A stretch of 64,000 bases of DNA from Gracilariopsis chorda (lineage: Eukaryota > Rhodophyta > Florideophyceae > Gracilariales > Gracilariaceae): assembly GCA_003194525.1 (NCBI GenBank), contig NBIV01000001.1, forward strand, positions 682,001-746,000. Reading direction: 5' to 3'. Shown in pieces: positions 1-10,738 of this stretch (positions are counted from its first letter, which is position 1; each line of letters starts with the position of its first letter). Made by a program: the position numbers and the translations under genes. A model generated the notes under the pieces. The model was not told the origin of the DNA. It ran no database searches and worked only from the letters and a program-made list of their open reading frames with translations.

Positions 1-351
1 AGTGTCGAGGTGTCTTCGAGCAAACTACAGTATAATACAAATTCAATAGAAGGCTACAGGGGTAAAGGTTGATCCTTCAACTCTGGTACTCACGACCTAG
101 GTTTACAGTTTAGTCCGAATATGAATCTACACCATCGTAGGAACTGTCTACAAGAGTTGTACATAATCCTACTCAGCATGTAAAACCACACAGAACGCAG
201 CAGGTTGCTAGCCTCCTTGTGGAAAGAGAGGTTCTCTAAATGCCGTAATTAAACATTTACACGCTCAGAGTAAAGAATAGGTACAAAGCATGGATTCGAA
301 AACCGGCTCAACCTTTCCAGCGCAGCACTATCACTAGAAATGACCTGGTGA
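1..351. other. 3' flank of the GARP gene, no gene seen
   Basis: I see no coding stretch or structured RNA here. It lies downstream of the minus-strand GARP gene and probably holds its 3' UTR and terminator. No canonical AATAAA signal was noticed. Confidence 0.4.
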
Positions 352-1746
352 TCAACGATTCGGTCTGGGGTTAGTGCTAGTTGCTTCACATCGTTCTTTG
401 CTTGGTGCGGCTTCGTTTCTTAGGGGGTTGGCGCTACCCTGAGTGGGCGCTTGATGGTGGGCAGATTTGCTATTCTGAAATGACCGCTTACGCTCCGCAG
501 CAACCTTAAGGACATCTTCATCTGTTAAACTCTTTTGTGGATTATTGGGATCATTCTCCATTAAGGTCTTTAGGGTTTCAAGCAGCTCGCGCTTCTCTGC
601 GTCTTCTTTTTCTTTCTTCAGCATACTTCGGTATTTTTGTAAATGCGAGGCCACATTCTCTCTTGACAAACCTTCAGCTTTCATTTCCCTAATGATTGCA
701 GTTGGTACTGCATGCTCAATTCCAAGTTTCTGCACCGCGGCCAAGAAAGAGGCATGAAGCTTTGGTGACCAGTTGAGTCGACTTCGCTTTGGGCGCTCAT
801 CTGTATTCTGAGATTGCCCTTCTGAGTACCGTTTTGAGCCCCTCGCACGAGTTGCTTTTTCACTTCCAGTACAATTGGTCCTTTTGGTGTCTACGTCTGT
901 GGGGTTGGAAGCATCGTGAACGTTCGTATTGTGTCGAGAAGTGTCACGAATGTCGTTACTGTCGTGATGAACGCTTTGTTCCTTGTGAGTACTCGATAGC
1001 TGACCAGGATCCCGACGGCTCCGATCACTGCATCGATCTTCGGTATCAAACGTGGGGTCTCTGTTCACGGGAGCTATATGTACTGCCGTTGATGCGTTGG
1101 CTTCGTTATAGCTATCTTTGACGGCCGTCACCGGTTGTGTTCGGCTTATGTCTGGTACAACACTTCTTGCAATATCTGGCTCGGCGTAAACCGGTCCTTG
1201 AACCTGTGAACAATGTTGTTGTTGTGGATCGTATGCGGCAGACTGATTTGTCGTTACGTTGTATTCTGTTCTTGTTGCCTGTGTTGCATCTGTAGATGGA
1301 TAAGGGTATTCGTAGTTTTGCGTATTCCGTCTAAGATACCCCGATTCATATGGGTCATATCGATCATTATGTTGAGGGATTGTGGGGTCATACGGTTTTC
1401 CAGAACGGTTCAAAGTAGCTGGGGAGCGAGTGTACTCGCCTCTGGCTTCCGCTTGACTGCGCATTTGCCAGTACCTTTGTTCGAGATTAATGGCATACCG
1501 AGCGGCCTCAGCGGCTGTCTGTGTTCCAAATTGTAAGAACAGGGGCTCATTATTCGCTGTATAGGCACATGGAACAGCGTAAACAGTCATTGTGACGACA
1601 CCAGGAACCGCAGAGGTAGACGGAACATGCTCATAACGCAAGGGCGGTTGGGACGTCCAAGCTCGAGCATATGCATGTTCGTTATGAGGTCCCTGTTGAG
1701 TTTGCCCTGGAGGGTAGAGTGAGGCCTGCTGCTGCTCCGGATTCAT
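352..1746 (-). CDS. GARP / SHLQKYR-class Myb-like transcription factor
   Basis: A nuclear DNA-binding regulator of 464 residues. The GARP (Myb-like, B-motif) domain is at about residues 322-385: a basic entry followed by WSPKLHASFLAAVQKLG, then the hallmark SHLQKYR near residue 372 and a K/E-rich coiled segment. In plants and algae GARP proteins act in phosphate and nitrogen responses, phytochrome/clock and plastid programmes; which applies here cannot be told. The first 300 residues are low-complexity and rich in Q, Y, P, S, T and D, typical of an activation region. No response-regulator receiver domain is present, so it is not a full type-B ARR. The start is the first in-frame ATG and no intron is needed. 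The class is secure, the target genes unknown. Confidence 0.87.
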   Translation of the reverse strand: MNPEQQQASLYPPGQTQQGPHNEHAYARAWTSQPPLRYEHVPSTSAVPGVVTMTVYAVPCAYTANNEPLFLQFGTQTAAEAARYAINLEQRYWQMRSQAEARGEYTRSPATLNRSGKPYDPTIPQHNDRYDPYESGYLRRNTQNYEYPYPSTDATQATRTEYNVTTNQSAAYDPQQQHCSQVQGPVYAEPDIARSVVPDISRTQPVTAVKDSYNEANASTAVHIAPVNRDPTFDTEDRCSDRSRRDPGQLSSTHKEQSVHHDSNDIRDTSRHNTNVHDASNPTDVDTKRTNCTGSEKATRARGSKRYSEGQSQNTDERPKRSRLNWSPKLHASFLAAVQKLGIEHAVPTAIIREMKAEGLSRENVASHLQKYRSMLKKEKEDAEKRELLETLKTLMENDPNNPQKSLTDEDVLKVAAERKRSFQNSKSAHHQAPTQGSANPLRNEAAPSKERCEATSTNPRPNR

Positions 1747-2812
1747 GATCAGCTACGCTTCGATAATGTGGGAAACGAGTGAAGAAGACATTCGAAAGCT
1801 GGCGATAATTGTCAACGGGTTGATGGGATACGGGCCTTTGTTGTTTGGTTTCAGAAGAGCACAGAAAGAGTGTCGGTACGGCGGATATCACCGAATGGTC
1901 GAGCACGAACATGGCGGATGTGATTCATTCGTAGAATCCGTGTGCGGTGCATGCGTAATGGGTCGTAAAGCTGGTTGAACTGTTGAATGCAGAACGTACG
2001 ATGATGGCGGAATTATTTGCCAGTGTTAGAGATTGAATTGAGAGGTAGAGTTGCGTACCACATATGTTTTGTTGTCGGTATGCAAACCCATGAGATAATG
2101 CACCTAGTGCATTGGCTGCGTGAGGAAGGGTCGCGACCGGTCGCTCTTGACAACCATTTTTAGTGGGAATAGGATAATGTGGGTATGAAAAGCTCAGTGA
2201 CTCTGTAACTGATCGTCTGCAAAATTGACAGGAGAATCCGAAGTTCGCACCGCCCACTATCAGTGAGGGCAAGGCAGACTGCGCGCCTCCGTGTTTCGCG
2301 TCTCTTCATATTCGATTTTTGCACACAGATTGCAACAGTATTAGATAGTGCGAACTCGCATCTGAAGCACGAAGTCGTGCTCTGCGTTGAAAGAGAAAGA
2401 AATTCTTTCAAAGAATAGCTTCGCAGTAATACCGAGATCTTAGATTAACCACAGCACTGGCTGACGCCCACCCTATCGCCAAGGGATAATGAAAGATAGC
2501 TTTATTACTCTCGAGGACTTCTGAAATGCTTGAATCAGCTTTACGCTGGATACGGCATACGGGCAACGTCAGTAAGCTTTAGATGTAATATCTTTGAAGG
2601 TTAGTAACCAGAACGAATTTATTTGCAGGTAGAAGCTGCAATTTGCACTGCCATCGTACGCCGGCGTCGACTATCTACGGGAATCTGTAATCGACGGTGT
2701 GAGCTCTATCTCCAGGCTTTTCTGCGTTGTCTGGTCATTTTGCTTACACATCAAAGCAGCCCTGTCTACCAACGGTTCCAAAGGTATGTCTACAGTACCG
2801 TTGGTAGCAATT
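1747..2812. other. Intergenic region, no gene seen
   Basis: This is the 5' side of the GARP gene and presumably its promoter. The short open frames have no family resemblance. At 2766-2776 and 2797-2807 an 11-bp inverted repeat (CTACCAACGGT/ACCGTTGGTAG) with a 20-nt spacer lies just before the MITE-like element. Confidence 0.4.
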
Positions 2813-3192
2813 GCTAGTGTCTATCGGACCGGTGCGCTGACCTCATATGAGGTCAGCGCAACGGCACGCAAAATTAAAAAAAAAATTGAAATCTGATCCG
2901 CGTGGCCCCACATTTCAAATTTCGAACTTGAAACATGGCCAACCAGGTGGTCTTTGAACTATAAGATCTGTGGACGGCGCCATTGTGTACGAATGTTATT
3001 GACGATAGTGCTTGATGTGACAGCTACGACTGTTGGTGATGTGTTGTGGGCATGGTTCAGCGCTGCCGGCGTAGAAGAGATGATGAGAAGATCAAAGTGA
3101 AAAAGTTTTTGGAAAAGTTTTAAGGTTTTGATAAAGTTCTAGAGTAATTAAAATTTACCTCATATGAGGTCGCTGGTCAGATAGACACTAGC
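2813..3192. mobile_element. MITE-like element with terminal inverted repeats and palindromic subterminal boxes
   Basis: The ends carry a perfect 13-bp inverted repeat, GCTAGTGTCTATC at 2813-2825 and its reverse complement at 3180-3192. With a small gap the similarity continues inward for about 35 bp and takes in a box reading ACCTCATATGAGGT at both ends. At the left end this box is the core of a perfect 28-bp palindrome (2833-2860). The interior is AT-rich and noncoding. If the inverted repeats are read as starting at GTGTCTATC, both ends are flanked by TA inside a GCTAGC context, the target-site pattern of Tc1/mariner-type elements. The element lies about 250 bp upstream of the RNB gene. Family assignment is inferred. 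Confidence 0.7.
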
Positions 3193-3444
3193 TATAGCGG
3201 TCTAACCCTTTAACCCTTCACACAAGTAAAATAATGTAGTTTTATGTTTCTTGACTGGACAAATGTGTTGCGACGCACCTCTCTTGGCAAAATCAAATGT
3301 GCACTGTATCTGGACTGTGATCTTGATCTCTGCCCATCACTGATGGGAGCTTGACAAGGATAATTTAAGATGTGGATAAGGAAGGCTAAGGGTATAAGAA
3401 TACCCCTGTAACTCTTGTCGTCTTCCGCGAATCGCAGTTCCTCA

Positions 3445-6018
3445 ATGTCATCGTCCAGGTTGCAACCGCACGTAAAGAAAGACAGCCATCATTTGCTCTT
3501 GTTCCAGACCCATTCTTTAATCCGCAACTCTCGTTTTCAACACAACAGCGTACGCTGTGTCTGTGTCCGTAGTCCGCATCGTGTGCCACCGAACTTTGCT
3601 CAGACAACGCGATGCCAGATCTTGGCAACGAATGCATCGGAGACTGAAAGTGATGTACGTCCGAAATCATGGACAGATGCCCTTCGCAAAGGTTCTGTTG
3701 TGGAGCTGTGGTCTGAGAGTCAACTTCGTTTTGCACTAGTTTCATCATTATATGAAAAGGGCATCCTTGCAAAGGTTTTTATTGTTTCCAAAGGAGAGGT
3801 GAACATCTCTGCCGAAACAAAGATCAGCTATGGTGAGGTCGTCGCTGTTTGGCCAGCATCAATAAATCCCCATTCTGCTTCTGCTCTTGCGAAGATAGTT
3901 GGTCTGGGGCTGAACTTCTTGAAAAATTCCGCACCCCGAAGCCTTGATCTGGCAGATATCTATGGTGATATGCGTCGTATCCCGAAAGGCAATGCTCGCG
4001 CTCATCGAAGCTCCCATGAAATCGCATTATCCTTATTTCCATTGAGTCCCACTGCGGAGCCTGAGCGTCGTGCAGCGGTAACAGTAGCCGCGGCTATTCT
4101 ACTCGGGGCGGATACCACACACTTCAAGAGAGCTCCTCCAGGGTTTGGATGGCGGGCACTGCCCCCCTCTGTCGCTGAAGCTCGTGGGAGATGCTCTTTC
4201 GTCGACACATGTAAGTCGATTCTCGAAGATCGTAGCCATTGCTCTTCAGCGTGGTCAAGAGAACATCTCGACATTTTGCACGAAATTGAAGTTGCTGCTG
4301 CCGGTGGAGGTGTGCCGAACGGAAGGGCGGCCACAGCGCTCGAAGCGCTTGGTTACCGTCGAACAGACGAAGGGGCTACTCACTTGTTGCTTGATATTGA
4401 GTACTGGTCTTCTGTTCCTGTACAGTCAAATGATGGAGCGTATCCAGATTCAAAGAAGCAATCAACACCAGATACTGTCTCAGGAGAAGAAAGCTCTTCC
4501 ACGGAAGCATCACGAGGTTCAAGCTTTCAAACTCCAAGCTGGGCCTTTCCACCACTAATACTACATGATGCACATAAAATAAGGTCAAGGGCACGTGCTA
4601 GGCGAAGCGCATTACAAGCAACTGAGAATCCTCGGCAAAAAGACTCCGCAAGACGATTGTTGCGTTCGTCGAATGGAGCCGTTTTAAGAGTTTATTGCAT
4701 TGACGACAGGAACTCTCGCTTTTTGGACGACTCCTTCTCCGTGGAGCAGTTGGAGGGGAGCAAAAGAGTTCGATTCTTCTTGCACATAACCGATGTTGAC
4801 GAATACGTCAAATCAGGTTCTGCGATAGATGCAATAGCAAGAGAACGTGGCCAAAGCCTCTATCTACCGCTAAAACCACTTCATATGCTACCGCCACCCG
4901 CGATGGATGCCGCCTCGTTCAGCACTAGCCTTCCGGTGGAAGCAATCACTATCATGATAGACTTAGATCTCGACAAGAATGAGCTACACAAGTGGCAGTT
5001 GTTCCCATCAGTGGTACCCCCTGTTATACGTATCAACTACGAGCAATTTGATAACATAATCAAGGGGGATGCGAAGGCTATAGGTCTCAGTAGGGAGGAA
5101 CTTGCAGACCTTCAACTGATCGCGAAGATGGCTTCACGCCTACCTGCAAAGCTTGATACGCGTCGATTGCGTCGGCGAGAGCACACTCCCCACAGCAGCT
5201 TGGAAAATCCCATTCATTTGGAAGCAAACAGAGTAGAAGCGAAGAAAGTGGCTGGCGTTCGTTTAGTGAAGCGCCAGAGTGCATCCAGTTCGAAGCCTGC
5301 GAAGGTTGCAAGAGTGATTGACTTTCAATCTACTGGAGCTCATGCGATCGTGGATAACATTCTTACTTCGTGCGGTGCTTTAATACGACAGTTTGCCAAG
5401 GAAAATCGTGTTGCACTTCCCGAAGGTAGAGACGCGTCAACTTATGTGGCTCGATGCGGAACTGCTCCTCTTCGGCGCTACGGAGATTTGGTGGTCCAAA
5501 GACAGATTAAATGCGTGCTTTTTCGGAAGCAGCCCGACGGAAGGCGTCGTATGAACGAACTTCGCAATTGGCTTGCTAGACGTCACTCAGAAGGGCAAAA
5601 GATGGTGTCTCAACACAGGAAAAGTGCACTCTTTGAGTCTTTGTCAATACACTGTGCCCAGCAATGTGCGGCCACAGGAAATGCGTACGCGATGGTAAGA
5701 GGACGAGTACGAAATACAACTATAACCAAATCATCTAACCTGCGGATCGAGGTAGCACTGGATGGTACCGGACTAAGTACTGTGTCAGAAGTATCAAACG
5801 AATTATTTGGGTACATTAAACAACGTGAGAGGCAGTGCAACAAGGATTTGAGCAATGGAAGCGGGGACGGTTCAAAAGTCGCTTACCAAAGAAACAAAAG
5901 CATCCTAGCGTCTGCGAAATCAGTTTTGGCCCCTGGTTCATTGGTGTCTGTTCAAATCTCGGATGTTAATGTATCGTCCCAATACATAAAAGGGTTGATC
6001 GTCGATGTACTGGGTTGA
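3445..6018 (+). CDS. RNB-domain (RNase II/R family) protein, probably plastid, altered active site
   Basis: RNase II/R enzymes degrade RNA 3' to 5' and in plastids process rRNA and mRNA ends. From the first in-frame ATG (3445, the tenth codon after a nearby stop) the protein has 857 residues with an S/R/H-rich N-terminus like a transit peptide. The RNB core starts near residue 418 with a motif of the IDD...DD type, followed by a DVDEYVKSGS-like stretch and YLPLKPLHMLP. A C-terminal RYGDLVVQRQIK block matches the family's conserved RKYGDMINHR region. Four aspartates bind metal in RNase II (D201, D207, D209, D210 in E. coli). Here the D207 position reads Phe (codon 4720-4722), while the other three Asp are kept. 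The domain order resembles the cyanobacterial/plastid branch. Catalysis may be lost or altered. Confidence 0.8.
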   Translation: MSSSRLQPHVKKDSHHLLLFQTHSLIRNSRFQHNSVRCVCVRSPHRVPPNFAQTTRCQILATNASETESDVRPKSWTDALRKGSVVELWSESQLRFALVSSLYEKGILAKVFIVSKGEVNISAETKISYGEVVAVWPASINPHSASALAKIVGLGLNFLKNSAPRSLDLADIYGDMRRIPKGNARAHRSSHEIALSLFPLSPTAEPERRAAVTVAAAILLGADTTHFKRAPPGFGWRALPPSVAEARGRCSFVDTCKSILEDRSHCSSAWSREHLDILHEIEVAAAGGGVPNGRAATALEALGYRRTDEGATHLLLDIEYWSSVPVQSNDGAYPDSKKQSTPDTVSGEESSSTEASRGSSFQTPSWAFPPLILHDAHKIRSRARARRSALQATENPRQKDSARRLLRSSNGAVLRVYCIDDRNSRFLDDSFSVEQLEGSKRVRFFLHITDVDEYVKSGSAIDAIARERGQSLYLPLKPLHMLPPPAMDAASFSTSLPVEAITIMIDLDLDKNELHKWQLFPSVVPPVIRINYEQFDNIIKGDAKAIGLSREELADLQLIAKMASRLPAKLDTRRLRRREHTPHSSLENPIHLEANRVEAKKVAGVRLVKRQSASSSKPAKVARVIDFQSTGAHAIVDNILTSCGALIRQFAKENRVALPEGRDASTYVARCGTAPLRRYGDLVVQRQIKCVLFRKQPDGRRRMNELRNWLARRHSEGQKMVSQHRKSALFESLSIHCAQQCAATGNAYAMVRGRVRNTTITKSSNLRIEVALDGTGLSTVSEVSNELFGYIKQRERQCNKDLSNGSGDGSKVAYQRNKSILASAKSVLAPGSLVSVQISDVNVSSQYIKGLIVDVLG

Positions 6019-6249
6019 TTAAGTCCTGTTTTCATGACACTCGCCTGTGATTGCGAAATGCCGACGATTGTTCTCGCTCATTTGAGTTTGACAAACACTG
6101 ATGGTATAAGGTTTCAACGACATGTTCTGCTAGCTAGCATCCATCAAGTACATACATTGGAGGGCGTTCGATCTGACATTCACGAAAGCCGCAAAGTGTT
6201 CACTGTGTTCGTTGATAGTCATCCGCTACCGAGGGGTCCCCTTTCCTGC

Positions 6250-7428
6250 TTAGCTGTCTGTTGGACAGAGCAAACTTGAGTTCTGATATCCACTTTTTAA
6301 CAAAGTGCAAGTACACGAGTTTCGAGGGTCGTGAAGCATTGATCTCCATTTTGAACAACCGAAGAATGTGCTGCATATTTCATCGTGAAAGTTCAAGACA
6401 GCGTAGCACATGTTATCGCTGGTAGCTTTCTTCCTGAATGGAGAGTGATCCTCGAACTGAGCGTCTAAGAATTTCAGGAGGTTCCGCATAGTTTGTTCTC
6501 TGTTGTAGAGGTAATCTTCATAAGTCACTGGCAGAACGCACGGTGTTTCTATTTCGGTGTTAGAAAGAAGATGAACCGCATCTCTAATCTGCCGATTGTT
6601 TTCAATGAAGTTCTCCATGAGGTTGTGAAGCAGTGATACATTATTGATTCGGAATTGACACCCTACCCCAATCTTGCAACGATCATCAATTGACATAGTA
6701 TGATCAATACCTTCTATTGCCGAGCTATCATTCAAATATCTGGCTGTGTATTCCCCGACGGCTTGTTTAAATACGTTGGTTCTATATTGCCATATCAGCC
6801 GGATGTTATACTTTTTCACCAAAGCACTCCACTCCTGTGGCGCGTGCAGAATATGCCATGGTCGCATCTTGAAGCCACCGATTTTTCCTGTTGAAGAACT
6901 GTTCTGAAAGAATTCGTGAGCATATTTCAGGCCTAGTTCCGTGTTGAATTCATACGGTGGATGATCTACTGGTTCTGGCACGGTCACAAAGAACCGTGAA
7001 TGTTGCGATAGCTCAGACAGAATAGCTGAAGAGGCACTGTGACCCATGAATACCATAAGAAAGTTCTGCTGTCCTGGGGATGAGTAGGTGCAAGGAGGTG
7101 GATCGAAATGAACTTCACCTTTTTGGTACCCTGTGTCCTCTTTCCAATGTTCCGGGTTCTTTGTCTTGGTGACGGAGGGGCTGACGGAGGGCCTAGGTTC
7201 TGGGCTCACGGTCTCGTGAGAACTATGGCTTTCGTTCTGTTTGGTTGCCACATGTTGTATGCTAGAGTATTCGTTCAAATCCTGGGTAGACTTGCGGTCA
7301 GTAATGTCACGAAAAGAATACTCAGGTCTAGGTCTTGAGTCTCGCAGTGTTATAAGGACAACGAAGAGTGCGAAGAGTAATAAGTTGGTGCGGCTTAGAG
7401 ATGAACTTATTTTGTTTCCCACATTCAT
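6250..7428 (-). CDS. Type II membrane carbohydrate sulfotransferase-like protein
   Basis: A 392-residue protein with a short cytosolic N-terminus, one membrane anchor (LLLFALFVVLITL, about residues 17-29), a S/T/P/E-rich stem to about residue 110, and a lumenal domain. This is the layout of Golgi sulfotransferases that use PAPS. A 5'-phosphosulfate-like strand and loop (FLMVFMGHSASSA, about 122-134) and a 3'-phosphate-binding-like segment (LIWQYRTNVFKQAVG, about 213-227) are visible. The first departs from the usual RSGTT form. Several N-x-S/T sites and many cysteines fit the secretory pathway. Such enzymes are expanded in red algae that sulfate carrageenan or agar. Substrate unknown. It is convergent with the RNB gene, 231 bp apart. 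Confidence 0.65.
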   Translation of the reverse strand: MNVGNKISSSLSRTNLLLFALFVVLITLRDSRPRPEYSFRDITDRKSTQDLNEYSSIQHVATKQNESHSSHETVSPEPRPSVSPSVTKTKNPEHWKEDTGYQKGEVHFDPPPCTYSSPGQQNFLMVFMGHSASSAILSELSQHSRFFVTVPEPVDHPPYEFNTELGLKYAHEFFQNSSSTGKIGGFKMRPWHILHAPQEWSALVKKYNIRLIWQYRTNVFKQAVGEYTARYLNDSSAIEGIDHTMSIDDRCKIGVGCQFRINNVSLLHNLMENFIENNRQIRDAVHLLSNTEIETPCVLPVTYEDYLYNREQTMRNLLKFLDAQFEDHSPFRKKATSDNMCYAVLNFHDEICSTFFGCSKWRSMLHDPRNSCTCTLLKSGYQNSSLLCPTDS

Positions 7429-8731
7429 TTTTCAGTCCGTGTACTAGTATGATGTAGGGAGAACGAATTCTTGAAACACAATGAAGGGGTAAAGATGCTT
7501 GGGCGCTGTTGGAAAAGGCGATTTTCGTCTGGCTCCAGGATTTTGAAGACTAAAAACGTTTTGCCATCGTTTACAGGAAGGATTTCATTCCGGTTCACGC
7601 ACTCTCTCTTCCCACATTGACCGCTGGAACGTATATCATCTTGACGCGTGGGACATATATAACTTGCGGAAAACTCAGCCTCAGGAAGTGAAACGTCGAA
7701 GCCGAAGGTATTGAGATATTTCCAGCCTGCTAGTTTTGGTTTAAAGGTTGATTGCTCGGGCCAAGAATTTGATGCTTAGGCGCTTGCTATCCGTGAAAGT
7801 AGCAAACGAGCAGGTGTCTTTAGCAAATGCTACTGCCTACAAACCAGATGCATTTCTGACGTGCTTCCAGGAAGCTGAGACAACGAATAGGAAGCCACAA
7901 GCTTTGTGCAAACGTAGGCACAGGTATAGGTTCTGCAGATCATCGGGATTTGGTCTCACAAAGTATAATAGATCTATGTGGCCGTACAGACAACCAGCAA
8001 ATGAGCGCCGGATTTGCTCAGTTGTTTCATACAAACCCCGAGCGATTCCGCCCTCAGTCCCGCATTGTGGATGGCTATCGTCACCAACGTTTATGTTCAT
8101 GGGAATCACCATTAATTACAGACGCAAGACTTTTTATGGCTAAGTCCAAGTACAAGGTACCGCTGCCATATCCATGGAATTGCTAGCTAGCTCCAAAAAC
8201 AGCCAGAACTTTGTTCGGTCATAGGACAGCATTGGCTTCAAAGTGTCTGGCCACCGTCGGAGACCCTTGTGCGAGCTCGTTTCGCTCAGCTGGCTAGTAC
8301 CATGCCGAAGCCAGAAACAACATGGGAAGTGGGGTTGCGTGTCCGTCAATGAAAACTCACTACCGGAGCGGGTCTACCGTGTATTCAGACTCAGGCTCGC
8401 GGCCCTTACGAGAAATACATGCCTATCACTTGCTACGAAGTTAAGGCTTAGGATGGTTAATCCTTTTACCCTTGGACCCTTTTTCTATTGCACTTCATGC
8501 TTTCGCACCAGCTTCCTGACATGCGGTAACTTAAGAATTTCTTTCTCCTTGCTTTCAAGGATGGAGCAGAACCTGGAGGAGCGATTTACGAGGGGGAAAA
8601 CAGGCTAAGCTAGATAATGGTAGATCGTCAACAACAAGGTTCTAAGTCCATACCACGTCCGTTATAAACAAAAATGAATTCTAGAACAAAACCTCGGCGA
8701 AGTGATAATAACTACACAGTTGCAAAAAAGA
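7429..8731. other. Intergenic region between sulfotransferase and TypA, no gene seen
   Basis: This 1.3-kb stretch holds the promoter side of the sulfotransferase and the 3' side of TypA. Open frames of up to 131 codons on the plus strand (7748-8143) and 91 on the minus strand overlap each other and show no recognisable family or Kozak-like start. I regard them as chance. Confidence 0.4.
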
Positions 8732-10738
8732 TCACTTCTTCTTTTTCAAATTGGCCTTCTTCGCCAGCCTCACACTTACTGGTGTAACTTCCACCACTTC
8801 ATCATGACCAATATACTCAATCGCATCATCTAATGAAAATTCCAGCAGTCCCTGCATGCCTCCCTTAATTTCCTTGGTCGCAGATCTGTAATTGGTGAGA
8901 GCCTTGAGCTTGCAAATATTGAGCGGTAGGTCACCTGGGCGTTGGTGAATGCCGCATATTTGATTCTTATAAACTTTCTCTCCAGGGGTGATGAGAAGAC
9001 GTCCACGGTCTTGAGCAGCTTCCAAACCATACGTAGTAGCCTTCCCGGTTTCATAAACCAGTAAACTTCCGTTTTCCTTTCCTTCCATTTCTCCGGCAAA
9101 TGGGCGATACCCTTCAAACTGAGAGTTCATAACTGCTGTCCCTCTGGTAGCCGTCAGTAGAGCATTCTTCACTCCAAGAAGTCCGCGTGTAGGCATCATG
9201 TACGCAACGCTGCACATATTTTCAGAGTTTGCACCGGTCATATTAACCATTTCGCCCTTTCGTCGGCTCAGAAGATCCACGACAGAGCCCATGTACTCCT
9301 CTGGAACCTCAACTTCGAACAGCTCGAACGGTTCGTGCTTGACTCCATTAACTTGCTTGGTAATAACAGTAGGAGGCCCGATCATAAACTCAAAGCCCTC
9401 CCTGCGCATGGTTTCAATAAGAATGGTAAGGTGCAAGGAGCCACGACCACAAACCTCAGTGCACTCGGGGGTGGAGCGATCCAAATCGAGCCTAAGACCG
9501 ACATTTCTTTCTAACTCCTTTTCCAACCTGTCGCGAATGTTTCGCGAAGTGACGTACTTGCCCTCCTGGCCGGCAAACTCGGAAGTATTGACCATGAATG
9601 CCATACGCACCGTTGGTTCCTCCACCGAGAGTGGGGGCAACGGAATGACGGTCTCTGGTGAACAAATAGTGTCCCCAATATCAAACTTTGTGAGTCCAGA
9701 AAACATGACGATATCGCCTGCCTTGGCCTCCTGTACAGAAGCCCTTCCAAGTTTGTCGTACACAAAGATGTCAGAAACCTTGCCTTTGACATGCTCCTTC
9801 TGTGGATGACACACAACGACCGAACTGCCTTTGTTTAACACACCTGCATGGATCCTTCCAGACACTAAACGACCCTTGAAGTCATCATAGGTTACGTTGT
9901 TCACTTGCAGTTGCAAAGGGGCATCGAAGGCTACTTGCGGTCTTGGAAATTGCAGGATGAGGTCAAAGACGGCGTGCATGTTGTGTTTCATGAGATGTGG
10001 CTCCGAACCAGACTGATTATTAATAGCGGAAGCATAAGCAATACTGAAATCCATTTGGTCATCAGTTGCACCCAGCTCAGCCATAAGATCAAATGTGGAA
10101 TCAACAACAAAGTCAGGGCGCGCCTGCGGTCGATCCATCTTGTTAATGATAAGCGCAATCTTCTTGTTGAGTTGAATGGCCTTCTTGAGGACGAAGCGGG
10201 TCTGAGGCTTAGGCCCCTCGACAGAATCAACGAGCAGCAAGACACCATCAGTCATGTTGAGCACGCGCTCAACCTCGCCGCCAAAATCGGCGTGTCCGGG
10301 TGTATCAAGAATCTGTACCTTGACACCGTTGTACATCAAACTGGCGGCGCTTGCGTTAATGGTGATTCCGCGTTCCTTTTCCAGGTCCATTGCGTCCATA
10401 ACGCGTTCTTCGACGTGCTGGTTTTCGCGGAAACAGGCGGCTCCCTTGAGCAATGCGTCACACATGGAAGATTTGCCATGGTCAATGTGAGCGACGAATG
10501 CAACTGTGACGATGTCGTCGCGCTGGGTGAGAGCGTCTGAAGTGGGGGATGGGGCTGGGGCGTGGTTTGCTACGACGCAAGTAAACGGCTGATGTGTAGA
10601 AGCACGGCGAGAGGGCGCGTGGCGCAGCGGGAAAGGCGGACGAAAGGTAGACAGCGTGCAATTTGACGGGGGAGGAACAGCACTTTGCAGACGCTGGGTC
10701 AGCGTGGCGGAGCAGAAGGCGAAATTAGGCACAGCCAT
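8732..10738 (-). CDS. typA: Plastid TypA/BipA translational GTPase
   Basis: A 668-residue ribosome-associated GTPase of the elongation-factor family. Family members help 50S assembly and stress-dependent translation; the plant plastid form is needed for chloroplast function. The first ~75 residues (S/T/P/R-rich, few acidic) look like a plastid transit peptide. G motifs are complete: AHIDHGKSS near residue 83, ERGITI, DTPGHADFGGEVER and NKMD. The EF-G-like domains II-V and the BipA-specific C-terminal domain follow (GLLGVKNALLTATRGTAVMNS and the region ending VVEVTPVSVRLAKK). The bacterial protein is about 600 residues, so length fits with the added leader. The protein ends in a lysine-rich tail. 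It is intronless, with a cognate ATG. Confidence 0.97.
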   Translation of the reverse strand: MAVPNFAFCSATLTQRLQSAVPPPSNCTLSTFRPPFPLRHAPSRRASTHQPFTCVVANHAPAPSPTSDALTQRDDIVTVAFVAHIDHGKSSMCDALLKGAACFRENQHVEERVMDAMDLEKERGITINASAASLMYNGVKVQILDTPGHADFGGEVERVLNMTDGVLLLVDSVEGPKPQTRFVLKKAIQLNKKIALIINKMDRPQARPDFVVDSTFDLMAELGATDDQMDFSIAYASAINNQSGSEPHLMKHNMHAVFDLILQFPRPQVAFDAPLQLQVNNVTYDDFKGRLVSGRIHAGVLNKGSSVVVCHPQKEHVKGKVSDIFVYDKLGRASVQEAKAGDIVMFSGLTKFDIGDTICSPETVIPLPPLSVEEPTVRMAFMVNTSEFAGQEGKYVTSRNIRDRLEKELERNVGLRLDLDRSTPECTEVCGRGSLHLTILIETMRREGFEFMIGPPTVITKQVNGVKHEPFELFEVEVPEEYMGSVVDLLSRRKGEMVNMTGANSENMCSVAYMMPTRGLLGVKNALLTATRGTAVMNSQFEGYRPFAGEMEGKENGSLLVYETGKATTYGLEAAQDRGRLLITPGEKVYKNQICGIHQRPGDLPLNICKLKALTNYRSATKEIKGGMQGLLEFSLDDAIEYIGHDEVVEVTPVSVRLAKKANLKKKK

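Noticed and set aside
3415-3444. Longer start for the RNB protein
   Set aside because: The first codon would be TTG; the first ATG is at 3445.
9198-9809. 203-codon plus-strand frame
   Set aside because: Antisense shadow of TypA.
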